Below, piece by piece: positions 1-8,127 of a stretch of DNA of 48,105 nt. Both the position numbers and the translations under genes were made by a program. The stretch's first letter is position 1, and each line of letters opens with the position of its first letter. Under the pieces are notes generated by a model that was given only the letters and a program-made list of their open reading frames with translations, did no database searches and was not told where the DNA came from. The DNA comes from Methanobrevibacter sp. (GTDB lineage Archaea > Methanobacteriota > Methanobacteria > Methanobacteriales > Methanobacteriaceae), in assembly GCF_030539875.1 (NCBI RefSeq), contig NZ_JAUNXI010000013.1, positions 1 through 48,105 of the forward strand, given 5' to 3'.

Positions 1-125
1 GGTTGCTCCAATAAATTAAGTTTGATCCAAATCACTTAAGTTTTTGAAAGAGCCATGTAAAAATGAGGATTTTAAAAAAAGAAAAGGAAATTCTATTTTT
101 ACAATAGAATCATAAATTAATAAAA

Positions 126-947
126 TTAAAGAATTTTTCTAATTAAAACAGAAGTGTTGTTTGTATTTCCGGTTGGAAGTATCATTACTTCCTTATGGAA
201 TCCTCTTGTATCCTTATCCAAAACAGGAGAGTACAAGATTGCTCTCATTCCGGTATATGTCCTATAAATTACAGGAGTTTTTTCATCAACATATTGCCAG
301 ATGTTTGAAAATACCCTGTCTTTTGGTTCTGCCAATGCCGCAACCATTAAAATGTCATAATCCAAATCTTTTATAGCGGTTTCATCTCCAACAACAATCT
401 CAATCTCGTTTTCAAGTCCTAATTTCTTTAAAACTTTTATTGACAATTCTGCAACATCTTCCTGTTGTTCTATTCCAATACATTTACATCCGAACAGTTT
501 ATTGAACATTATCAATGTTAATGGAAGAGGCCCTGAACCTAAAAACAGAAATGTTTTATCTTTGTTAAATTTAACCAGCTGACTTTCGTTATTCAATAAT
601 CCAACATAACGGTCATAGAATTGGAATGAATCAAGAGTTTCACTAACATTGTCTGATTCTAGAATCTCCAATGCGTTTTCAGTTTCAAGTCTTGCACCTA
701 CATAAACATAAAATTTTCTAATCAATTTTAAAGCATTATTCATCTTTTCATCATCAAGAATATGCTTTGCAGAGTCGAAATCTATTGTTTTATCATGTGC
801 AATGATTTCAACATCATCTAGGATTTCAATAATTTCATTAATATCCACATCATCTAAAGCAGAATCACCATATTTATCTAAATCCCCATATGATGATAAT
901 TTACTAGCTATTTCTTCAAGTTTGCCCCAGTATTTATAACAACTCAT
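126..947 (-). CDS. Nicotianamine synthase-like SAM-dependent protein
   Basis: The protein is 273 residues. Its middle carries LFLGSGPLPLT, the hallmark SAM-site motif of nicotianamine synthases, followed by an acidic IGIEQQ segment typical of a Rossmann methyltransferase-like fold. Family members join aminocarboxypropyl groups from S-adenosylmethionine into nicotianamine or related metal chelators. Archaeal homologues of about 265 residues are known in Methanothermobacter, so this one looks full length. I chose the ATG at 947 because GGTGAT sits just upstream; a longer frame from 965 would place that site inside the gene. The gene is transcribed away from the mrt operon, and nothing lies close downstream in the window. 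A link to nickel handling for factor F430 is tempting given the neighbour, but that is inference. The family call is firm; the exact product is not. Confidence 0.8.
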   Translation of the reverse strand: MSCYKYWGKLEEIASKLSSYGDLDKYGDSALDDVDINEIIEILDDVEIIAHDKTIDFDSAKHILDDEKMNNALKLIRKFYVYVGARLETENALEILESDNVSETLDSFQFYDRYVGLLNNESQLVKFNKDKTFLFLGSGPLPLTLIMFNKLFGCKCIGIEQQEDVAELSIKVLKKLGLENEIEIVVGDETAIKDLDYDILMVAALAEPKDRVFSNIWQYVDEKTPVIYRTYTGMRAILYSPVLDKDTRGFHKEVMILPTGNTNNTSVLIRKIL

Positions 948-1464
948 AATATCACCAATTAACATGAATGATGTATTATTACATGATTCAAGTTTATAAC
1001 CTTAACTATTATAATACAAATAAATTGAAAAATATTATAATAAAATAAATATTTTAAATCATTTTATTGAACAAAAAAAGAATGCTGAATTAATTTTTAA
1101 AAAATAATAATACCAATTGAATGAAAAAATATTAACAATAATATTAAATTAGAAAAAAGTATTACTAAAATGAAAATAGAATATAAAGACTTATTTTTCA
1201 AAAAAAAGATACGGAAATGCTCCCGCATGGCAAATTCAAAAAATAACAATGTAAAAATTAACAATAAAATGAAAAAAACAACAATAATTTAGCCAAAATA
1301 AGGACAATAATAAAAAATTATAAAACAATAAAATTCAAATAACTCCACAATATTGTTTTTTAGATTTTAAAAGAAATATTCCTTATTAATATGAACATAT
1401 TACCTATTAAAACACTTTTTTTAAAAAAAATAAGACTAATTAAGCTGATTTTATAAAAGAAACA

Positions 1465-1486
1465 TTTAAATAATTATTACTATTAA
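1465..1486 (+). promoter_or_regulatory. TATA-type promoter of the candidate RNA, near-copy of the mrt promoter
   Basis: TTTAAATAA at 1465-1473 lies inside a stretch that shares the 16 bases TAATTATTACTATTAA (1471-1486) exactly with the mrtB promoter at 2153-2168. The spacing to the TATA box is the same in both. By archaeal rules transcription would start roughly 25 bases downstream, near 1490. Confidence 0.5.
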
Positions 1487-1650
1487 TCACTATTTGATTA
1501 TTGCTAATAAAATAATCAACTTTTACATCCATAGGGTATTCGCCAAATTCAAAAGAAAATTTTTGAAAAAAAGGCAAATAGTGATTCGATTGCAGAATAG
1601 AAAAATTTTTGCATAACGGAATTTGCCTTTGGTGGACACCCCAATATAAA
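1485..1650 (+). ncRNA. Candidate structured RNA upstream of mrtB
   Basis: This block can form three competing helices. AATCACTATTTG (1485-1496) is perfectly complementary to CAAATAGTGATT (1575-1586). GGCAAAT (1573-1579) is complementary to ATTTGCC (1621-1627). CAAATTC (1544-1550) is complementary to GAATTTG (1619-1625), with GGGT (1534-1537) able to pair with ACCC (1638-1641). The last two helices use the same 3' strand, so they exclude each other. A TATA-like box sits just upstream. No convincing reading frame runs through it. I do not recognise it as a known RNA family. It could be a free small RNA or a long leader element for mrt; the strand is inferred from the promoter. Confidence 0.4.
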
Positions 1651-2146
1651 AAAATATTAATAAATTGTCTTTATCATCAAATTTTGCCAACTAACTAAAG
1701 TATAAATTTATTTTTATTTTTTTATCATTAATTTTTACCAGCACACATAGGATTTATATTATGCATAAATTATTATTTTATACAAAATTTTGATAAAAAA
1801 ATATTATTTAATACAAATTCTCTTTGTAATAATTATTACTTTTTCTTAAACTGTTTAAACAATTAGATTATAGTAAGTAAAATTTAAATTACTTTTCTTT
1901 AAAATAAAAACACACAAATCTTACAATTTAAGATGAAAATTAAAACGGCTATCCCTAATTTGATAAAATATCACCAAATCATGCATTATCAATAAGGTTA
2001 TTAAATAATACTTTTTATAAAAAAAATATTACATGAGATTATTTTAAAAAAATAACTTATTTTAATTAATTAAATTGGTAAAATCCATTTAAAAATCGAT
2101 AGAATTCAAATTAAACATTAATTTACTATTTTAAGATGAAGAAAAC

Positions 2147-2155
2147 TTTATATAA
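2147..2155 (+). promoter_or_regulatory. mrt operon TATA box
   Basis: TTTATATAA is preceded by a purine-rich GAAGAAAAC that could serve as the BRE. It lies about 100 bases before the mrtB start, so the leader would be about 75 bases. In this genome the promoter now reaches only the 5' part of mrtB and the left end of the inserted element. Confidence 0.65.
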
Positions 2156-2208
2156 TTATTACTATTAACTAATTACGATTATTATGATATAATAATCAGT
2201 ATTAAAAA

Positions 2209-2224
2209 TTTAGCATACGCTAAA
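2209..2224 (+). promoter_or_regulatory. Hairpin in the mrtB leader
   Basis: TTTAGC and GCTAAA form a perfect 6-bp stem with a 4-base loop, about 20 bases before the GGAGGT ribosome binding site of mrtB. It could affect translation or mRNA stability; this is inference from sequence alone. Confidence 0.35.
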
Positions 2225-2253
2225 AATTAATATTACTTTTTAGGAGGTAACTA

Positions 2254-3069
2254 ATGAAAATATATGATGACAATCTAGATTTATATGGTCCAGACGGAAA
2301 GATTATCGAAGAATCTGTACCACTTGAATCAATTAGCCCCCTTAAAAATTCTGCTATACAACAGATGATTTATGATATTAAAAGGTCTGCAGCTGTTAAC
2401 TTAGCAGGTATTGAAAAAGGTTTAAAAACAGGTGCAATGGGTGGAAAATCTACATATGTTCCCGGACGGGAATTAGATTTGCCTATTGTCGAAAATGCAG
2501 AACTTATTGCAACAAAAATGAAAAAAATATTGCAAGTAAATGAAGATGATGACACCAGCGTTAATCTAATTAATGACGGACAGCAGTTATTGGTTCAAAT
2601 ACCATTTGAAAGATTGAATGTAGCTGCCGATTACAGCGTATCAACTTTACAGGCAAGTGCAGCAACTATCCGGACTATTATAGACAGTTTTGAAATTAAT
2701 ATGTTTGATGCGTCAACCATCAAAACTGTAGTAATGGGAGCTTATCCAAGAACCGTTGATCTTGCAGGTTCAAATATCAGTGCACTTTTAGGACCTCCGG
2801 TTCTTTTAGAGGGATTAGGATATGGTTTAAGAAACATTATGGCAAACCATGTAGTAGCTATTACCAACAAACAAACATTAAATGCAGCGGCATTATCCTC
2901 GATTATGGAACAGACAGCAATGTTTGAAACAGGAGATGCTACCGGAGCATTTGAAAGGATGCACTTATTGACTTTAGCTTATCAGGGACTAAATGCCAAT
3001 AACTTAGTATTTGACATAGTTAAAGAAAACGGAAAAGGAACAGTAGGTACTGTTATGCCAATAGTATAG
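2254..3069 (+). CDS. mrtB: Methyl-CoM reductase II beta subunit, N-terminal part (gene interrupted)
   Basis: A strong GGAGGT precedes the ATG. The 271-residue product matches the first 269 residues of the MCR beta subunit, including the segments [24 protein letters not shown] and [19 protein letters not shown]. It then runs off into Ile-Val-stop contributed by the inserted element. MCR catalyses methane release from methyl-CoM and CoB with nickel factor F430. This fragment lacks the whole C-terminal third that holds the CoB-channel residues, so it cannot be a working beta subunit by itself. The missing part begins at 24516. I assign mrt rather than mcr because the downstream order is D-G-A with no C gene. 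Confidence 0.93.
   Translation: MKIYDDNLDLYGPDGKIIEESVPLESISPLKNSAIQQMIYDIKRSAAVNLAGIEKGLKTGAMGGKSTYVPGRELDLPIVENAELIATKMKKILQVNEDDDTSVNLINDGQQLLVQIPFERLNVAADYSVSTLQASAATIRTIIDSFEINMFDASTIKTVVMGAYPRTVDLAGSNISALLGPPVLLEGLGYGLRNIMANHVVAITNKQTLNAAALSSIMEQTAMFETGDATGAFERMHLLTLAYQGLNANNLVFDIVKENGKGTVGTVMPIV
3052..3061 (+). repeat. Left attachment core (attL), 10 bp
   Basis: GTTATGCCAA is the last stretch of mrtB sequence before the frame leaves the gene. The same ten bases occur at 24507-24516, where the mrtB frame resumes. The flanking bases differ, so this is the likely strand-exchange region. Confidence 0.8.
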
Positions 3070-3087
3070 AAATTATCTACTACTTTT
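3070..3087 (-). repeat. 18-bp inverted repeat, left end of element
   Basis: On the minus strand this reads AAAAGTAGTAGATAATTT. It is identical to 24482-24499 on the plus strand and to 17 bases of a third copy at 24415-24431. It lies 8 bases from the core, where an integrase arm or core-type site would be expected. The remaining 225 bases up to the first gene show nothing recognisable. Confidence 0.7.
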
Positions 3088-3314
3088 CTCTCACTACAGA
3101 TACTAATTTTATTTTCTTCAGTAATTAAAGTTTTGGAAATTCGTTCAAATCGTAGAATTTTAACATATATTCAGATATAAAATAAAAACATTAGTGAATG
3201 TATAGAAATAAAAATGTTGTCTTGAACAGTTATTATTTATCAGAATTGGCTGTATGATGCTGGTCAAAACACAAATAAGAAATGTTAATGGCACCAGATA
3301 TAGTAAGTGATAAT

Positions 3315-4250
3315 ATGATAATAAATGTCGGCGGAAGAACAGATATAGTGAACTACTACACTCCATGGCTACTGAATAGACTAGCTGAAGGATATGCATA
3401 TTCAAGAAATCCATTTGCAAGGGAGAATGTATACAAGTTAAGCTTAAGGCCTGAAGATGTTGATTGTCTTTTGTTCTGCTCCAAAAACTACCAACCCATA
3501 CTGAAACTAGGTGACATTGATGAAAAGTACAATATATTGTGCAACTACACAATTACTGCATACGGCAAGGACATAGAACCGAAAGTTCCAACAATAAATC
3601 AATCTATTAAAACGTTAAAACAATTATCTGATATTGTTGGTAGCAATAAGATTCTCTGGAGATATGACCCAATACTCCTGACTGAAAAATACACTATTGA
3701 AAAACATCTGGAAACATTCGAGTATATAGTCGAAAAGATCTCACCATTAGTTTACAGATGCATATTCAGCTTTGTTGATATGTACAAAAAAGTTGAAGAG
3801 AACATGCCTGAGATAATTCCACTTACTGAGGAAGATAAAGTGAAGCTATTGAAAGGGATTGGTGAGATATCAGAGAGATATAATCTTTACACTCAATCAT
3901 GTGCAACAAATGAAAGCTATGAAAAATATGGTATTCATGCAGCAGGTTGCACAACTCGGGAAATTTTAGAACAGGCACACAATGTAGTTTATAAAAATGT
4001 TAAAGGAACTGGAATTAGGGAAAACTGTCACTGCCTTCCATCAAGAGACATAGGTGCGTATAATTCCTGTTTAAGTGAATGTAAATATTGCTACGCCAAT
4101 CGAAAACCTGAAATTCCAAAAAATGTTATAAAATTGCATGATGAGAAATCACCATTGCTGCTTGGACATCTTAAGGAAGATGATAATCTAATTGATACAG
4201 AAGTAATAAGATATATTGAACCAAAACAAACCACCTTATTTGATTTTTAA
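3315..4250 (+). CDS. DUF1848 family protein with a cysteine cluster
   Basis: The 311-residue protein begins MIINVGGRTDIVNYY and has RNPFARENVYKLSL and VDCLLF blocks, the pattern of the DUF1848 family. Near the C-terminus it has CHCLPSRDIGAYNSC followed by CKYCYAN, a cluster that resembles an Fe-S site; some family members are discussed as radical-SAM-like, but the activity is unknown. I start at 3315 because GTGAT lies four bases before that ATG and homologues as I remember them begin at this motif. An in-frame ATG at 3282 would add 11 residues. It is the first gene of the element and is convergent, with a 15-base overlap, with the DUF2971 gene. I do not assign a function. Confidence 0.75.
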   Translation: MIINVGGRTDIVNYYTPWLLNRLAEGYAYSRNPFARENVYKLSLRPEDVDCLLFCSKNYQPILKLGDIDEKYNILCNYTITAYGKDIEPKVPTINQSIKTLKQLSDIVGSNKILWRYDPILLTEKYTIEKHLETFEYIVEKISPLVYRCIFSFVDMYKKVEENMPEIIPLTEEDKVKLLKGIGEISERYNLYTQSCATNESYEKYGIHAAGCTTREILEQAHNVVYKNVKGTGIRENCHCLPSRDIGAYNSCLSECKYCYANRKPEIPKNVIKLHDEKSPLLLGHLKEDDNLIDTEVIRYIEPKQTTLFDF

Positions 4251-6242
4251 ATTATTATAAAGGATATATGGATTGGTTTTAGGATTAAAATAATCATTAA
4301 TATTTATCATAATGTCTTCTTTATATGGTATATTCAATTCATTACAACATTCAAAGATGAATTTTGTGATTTCATGATTATAATTAATTTTTCCTAAAAT
4401 CTCAAATAACATCTTATCTTTAGGAGATATTAATTGTAAAATATGTTTGTTCAGTGTTAAAAAGAGTCCAGTGTTCTCTAATTGGATATCATATGATTTA
4501 TTAAATAAATTGTCATAACCAATAATGTACTGGTCTTTTGAATTTAAAAAAATTTCTTGGTAACGTGATTTAGTATTACTTTCTATTTTTTCAACAATTA
4601 ATTTTAATTTTAGATATTCTTCATAACATCCATCTTCATCGAAGTGACCATTAATATAAAATAAATCAATTACTCTTTGGATATTATCTAAAATATTATT
4701 TCTAATTAACTCTTTTTGATTTTCATTTGTGAATGGATGCATTAACTTAGATTCATCAGAAGTATCATCTTCGATTAAGGTAACATAGTTATTTTTTAAG
4801 TTATAGTTAAATAATTCTCGTTCATAACTCTCTTTTTCTTTATCAGAGAGAATAACATAACGATTATAAAATCTCATGAATAATCTTTCAAAAAAAATCA
4901 AATATCTTACAATTTTTTTATTATAGAAACTTGAAATACAATATCCAATCCATTTTTCTAAGTTTTTTTCAATAGATAATCCATCAATAGTAGTTATGTG
5001 ATTAAATGATTTATTATCGTATAATTTTATCAAAAATAATAATACATTAGTGTAATAGGGATATAACACAGGATAAATATTATTTTTAAATAATAGTTCC
5101 TCTAAAAAGAATTGTATTTCTTCATCAGTTAATTTATTAAATGAGTCAATAATTTTTGAAAATCTTTTTTCTATATCTATGTTTCTTAAAATAGGATAGT
5201 AAAAATAATCACGAATAATTGATTTACATGTCTTATTTTTAATAGATTCTACAATAAATAATTCATTTTCCGAACTTTTTTCAGAATATTTTAAAATTTC
5301 AATTTCATAAAGTTTAGCTTCACGTGAATCTTTTTCCATTTGATAAAGTGAAATTTCTCTTTTTTTACAAATATCAAATATTTTCCGTTTATTTTCGCTG
5401 CTGATTCTTTTGCCCAAATATATAGCAGAAGGTTTTGGCAATTTGAGAAAATATTTATCCCCAAGTTTCAATGCATTTCTTAAAAAAATTTCATGATTAA
5501 ATAATAGTCTCCACTCTTTTTCATAACTCCAGTCTGTTTCCTTTCTTAAATATGGATCAAATGCAAGTTTATACATATGTTCTTTAAAATTGGATAATTC
5601 TTCAGTGTAATCATATCCATCCTCATATTTAATTGGGTAACATACATGCATTAAATATTCATAATCCTTAATATTGTATTTTATACAAATTCCTTTATTA
5701 TTGTCAGTATAATGTGCCCACATTAATTTTATATCCTGATTTTCAGAAAAGCAAGTTAAATAAGTGTTTTCTTTACGGGCAATATTTCCATTTTTTAAAA
5801 TATCATCGGACATGCCTAAAATGAAATTAGATAAATCATTATTAAATTCATTAAACGAAATTTTGGAATTAATATTATCGTCTGTTTCATAAATTATTTT
5901 CATTGTATCCAAATAAGGATTTTTAGAATTTTTTATTTGTTCTTTTTGATTAATGTTAAATTTTGTTTTTTTCATAAAATAAGGCAAACCGTTAGATTTG
6001 AATCTATTATAAAGTAATTCTTCATTATCATAAAAAATTTCGCCTTCATATAAATCATTTAAATTATTTGCATTGGATAAAAATATTAGGTCTGTTTCTA
6101 ATAAATCAAAAGCATATCCATTGGCATCAATAGATTTATATTTATAAAGAGCCTTCGGCATTTTTTTATTTTTTAAATTATATGCTTTTTTAATGTTTTT
6201 ACTATCATTTGAATACATTAATTTGAAGAAATCATCAATCAC
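4236..6242 (-). CDS. DUF2971 family protein, large
   Basis: The 668-residue product has an N-terminal DUF2971 domain: ALYKYKSIDANGY, then FLSNANNLNDLYEGE, then CFSENQDIKLMWAHYTDN followed by KGICIKY. DUF2971 proteins are common in phages and defence regions and their role is unknown. The C-terminal half (about residues 310-668) is rich in Ile, Asn, Lys and Leu, looks helical and has no motif I recognise; it is longer than most family members. The only start upstream is a GTG at 6242 with a weak ribosome site; a later Met at residue 28 directly precedes the domain. The 5' end overlaps the divergent mod gene by 50 bases, leaving no room for separate promoters. Confidence 0.7.
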   Translation of the reverse strand: MIDDFFKLMYSNDSKNIKKAYNLKNKKMPKALYKYKSIDANGYAFDLLETDLIFLSNANNLNDLYEGEIFYDNEELLYNRFKSNGLPYFMKKTKFNINQKEQIKNSKNPYLDTMKIIYETDDNINSKISFNEFNNDLSNFILGMSDDILKNGNIARKENTYLTCFSENQDIKLMWAHYTDNNKGICIKYNIKDYEYLMHVCYPIKYEDGYDYTEELSNFKEHMYKLAFDPYLRKETDWSYEKEWRLLFNHEIFLRNALKLGDKYFLKLPKPSAIYLGKRISSENKRKIFDICKKREISLYQMEKDSREAKLYEIEILKYSEKSSENELFIVESIKNKTCKSIIRDYFYYPILRNIDIEKRFSKIIDSFNKLTDEEIQFFLEELLFKNNIYPVLYPYYTNVLLFLIKLYDNKSFNHITTIDGLSIEKNLEKWIGYCISSFYNKKIVRYLIFFERLFMRFYNRYVILSDKEKESYERELFNYNLKNNYVTLIEDDTSDESKLMHPFTNENQKELIRNNILDNIQRVIDLFYINGHFDEDGCYEEYLKLKLIVEKIESNTKSRYQEIFLNSKDQYIIGYDNLFNKSYDIQLENTGLFLTLNKHILQLISPKDKMLFEILGKINYNHEITKFIFECCNELNIPYKEDIMININDYFNPKTNPYILYNNLKIK

Positions 6243-8115
6243 CGGAGAAAATAAAGATTTTGTACAGGGAAATATTGATAAGATAAAACAAATATTTCCT
6301 GAGGTTTTTGAAGAGGATGTTCTTAATTTTGAGAAATTAAAAAGTTTATTGAGTAAAGATTTAATTAAAGATGAAGAACATTATGGATTCACTTGGTATG
6401 GGAAAAATAGATGTTATAATTGTTTAAAACAAGAATCATATGATACATTAAGGCCAAGTATAAATGAAAGCAAATATTGGGAGGATACAAAAAATATTTT
6501 CATTGAAGGAGATAATTTAAGAGTATTGAAAATATTAAGGGATAACTATACTGATAAAGTAGATATGATTTATATTGATTGTCCATACAATAATGGAGAT
6601 GAGGTAATAATTAAAGATTGTCCTGATTTAATTGAACAATCAGAAGATAATCTTGATGATTCGGAATTCTTTGTAAATAAAAAATCTAATCCCCAATTTC
6701 ATACTGATTGGCTTAATATGATTTTTCCACGTATTTTATTATCAAGAGATTTATTAAAAGAAAATGGTTTAATTTTCATTACAATTGATGAAAATGAAAT
6801 GGTTAACTTACGAAAGATTTGTGACGAAATATTTGGGAAAATAAATTATGTTGGTGAAGTTATACGTAAAACAAAAACTACTACTGCTGATAAAAATACC
6901 GGTTTTAACTTACAACATGATTATGTTTTAATTTATGCAAAGAATATTGATAAAATTTATTTAAATGGTGAAAAAAAAGAATTTTCAAATTATAAAAATC
7001 CTGATAACGATTCTTTAGGCGATTGGAAATCTAGCGATCCTAGTGCAAAAAGTGGTAGTGACTCAACATATTTCCCTATAGAAAATCCATATACAAAAAA
7101 AGTAGATTATCCTCCTGAAGGTCGATACTGGTCCTTTAGTAAAAATACTATGAAAAAATATATTGAATCTGGGAAAATTAAATTTAAAGAGGAAGATGAC
7201 GGACATAGAGGATTCATATTTAAAACATATAAAAACGAATTAAAATCATTATATAATCCAGTTAATAGTTTATTTGCAACTACTTCTGACGATGACGATG
7301 AAGATAAAAATCCATATTTAAATGAGGTGGGCACCAAAGATGCAAGAGCTCTGTTTGATAAAGATTTATTTAAATACCCTAAACCAGTGATATTAATTAA
7401 AAAATTAATTAAATATTCAACAAATGGAAATGCAACAATTTTAGATTTCTTTTCTAGATCTGCAGCAACTGCTCAAGCAGTAATGGAATTGAATGAAGAA
7501 GAAGGCACTAATAATAATTTTATTCTGGTGCAAATACCTAAACAAATAGTTCAAGAAAGAGCTAATGACAAATATGCTAAAGATGCTATTAATTTTTTAG
7601 ATGGTTTGGATAAACCACATTTTGATGTTGAATTATCTAAAGAGAGAATAAATCTCGCTGGAGAAAAAATAATTCAAAATTCAGAAAATGAAAATTTGGA
7701 TATTGGGTTTAAAGTGTTTAAGTTAGATTCTTCAAATTTTTCTTTATGGCAACCTAATTTAGATAAAGAAAAACCTTTAGAAAGTTTGTATGATGCATTA
7801 GATAGTAATATAAATAATATTTTGCCTGGTCGAAACAAATTTGATATTTTGTATGAAATTTTAATAAAAGAAGGGTTAGAATTATCGATTCCTATAAAGG
7901 AAATTCAAGAAAACCTATTTTCAATAAATTCTGGACAATACATTGTTTGTTTAAAAGATAATGTTGATGAAAATATTTCAAATGAAATTATTGATGAGTG
8001 TAATCCTGACACTTGCGTAATATTTTTAGAAAAATGTTTTAAATCAGATGATTCACTTAAATCAAACATTAAAGAAAAATTGAAATATGATATAGCTTTA
8101 TTTAAAACATTATGA
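6193..8115 (+). CDS. mod: Type III restriction-modification methyltransferase (Mod), motifs degenerate
   Basis: The 640 residues follow the beta-type order of type III Mod proteins: catalytic loop, target-recognition region, then SAM-binding motif. The context DNLRVLK, YIDxPYNNG, LLKENGLIFITIDENE, YPKPVILIKKLI and ILVQIPKQI is characteristic. Two key motifs are altered. The DPPY loop reads DCPY (residues 129-132), and the FxGxG SAM motif, normally DFFAGSGTT, reads DFFSRSAAT (418-426), losing both glycines. Such a protein may bind DNA and Res but not methylate. The start is uncertain: the ATG at 6193 has no ribosome site, and a TTG lies at 6223. It is directly followed by res in one operon. 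The family is certain; the activity is doubtful. Confidence 0.88.
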   Translation: MFLLSFEYINLKKSSITGENKDFVQGNIDKIKQIFPEVFEEDVLNFEKLKSLLSKDLIKDEEHYGFTWYGKNRCYNCLKQESYDTLRPSINESKYWEDTKNIFIEGDNLRVLKILRDNYTDKVDMIYIDCPYNNGDEVIIKDCPDLIEQSEDNLDDSEFFVNKKSNPQFHTDWLNMIFPRILLSRDLLKENGLIFITIDENEMVNLRKICDEIFGKINYVGEVIRKTKTTTADKNTGFNLQHDYVLIYAKNIDKIYLNGEKKEFSNYKNPDNDSLGDWKSSDPSAKSGSDSTYFPIENPYTKKVDYPPEGRYWSFSKNTMKKYIESGKIKFKEEDDGHRGFIFKTYKNELKSLYNPVNSLFATTSDDDDEDKNPYLNEVGTKDARALFDKDLFKYPKPVILIKKLIKYSTNGNATILDFFSRSAATAQAVMELNEEEGTNNNFILVQIPKQIVQERANDKYAKDAINFLDGLDKPHFDVELSKERINLAGEKIIQNSENENLDIGFKVFKLDSSNFSLWQPNLDKEKPLESLYDALDSNINNILPGRNKFDILYEILIKEGLELSIPIKEIQENLFSINSGQYIVCLKDNVDENISNEIIDECNPDTCVIFLEKCFKSDDSLKSNIKEKLKYDIALFKTL

Positions 8116-8127
8116 GGAGGAGGTATT

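Larger units (their letters stand above)
948..2253. other. 1.3-kb divergent spacer between NAS-like gene and mrt operon
   Basis: No coding frame longer than a few tens of codons is convincing here, and the sequence is extremely A+T rich. Two islands stand out. The first is a G+C-richer block at about 1485-1642 with strong internal complementarity. The second is the mrt promoter and leader at 2147-2253. A short ATGC-TCCC-GCAT hairpin at about 1218-1228 is followed by GGCAAATTC, a motif complementary to the GAATTTGCC at 1619-1627. The rest shows nothing I can name. Confidence 0.6.

Noticed and set aside
3160-3552. Minus-strand frame opposite the DUF1848 gene
   Set aside because: Cys/Leu/Phe-rich antisense shadow of a recognised gene.
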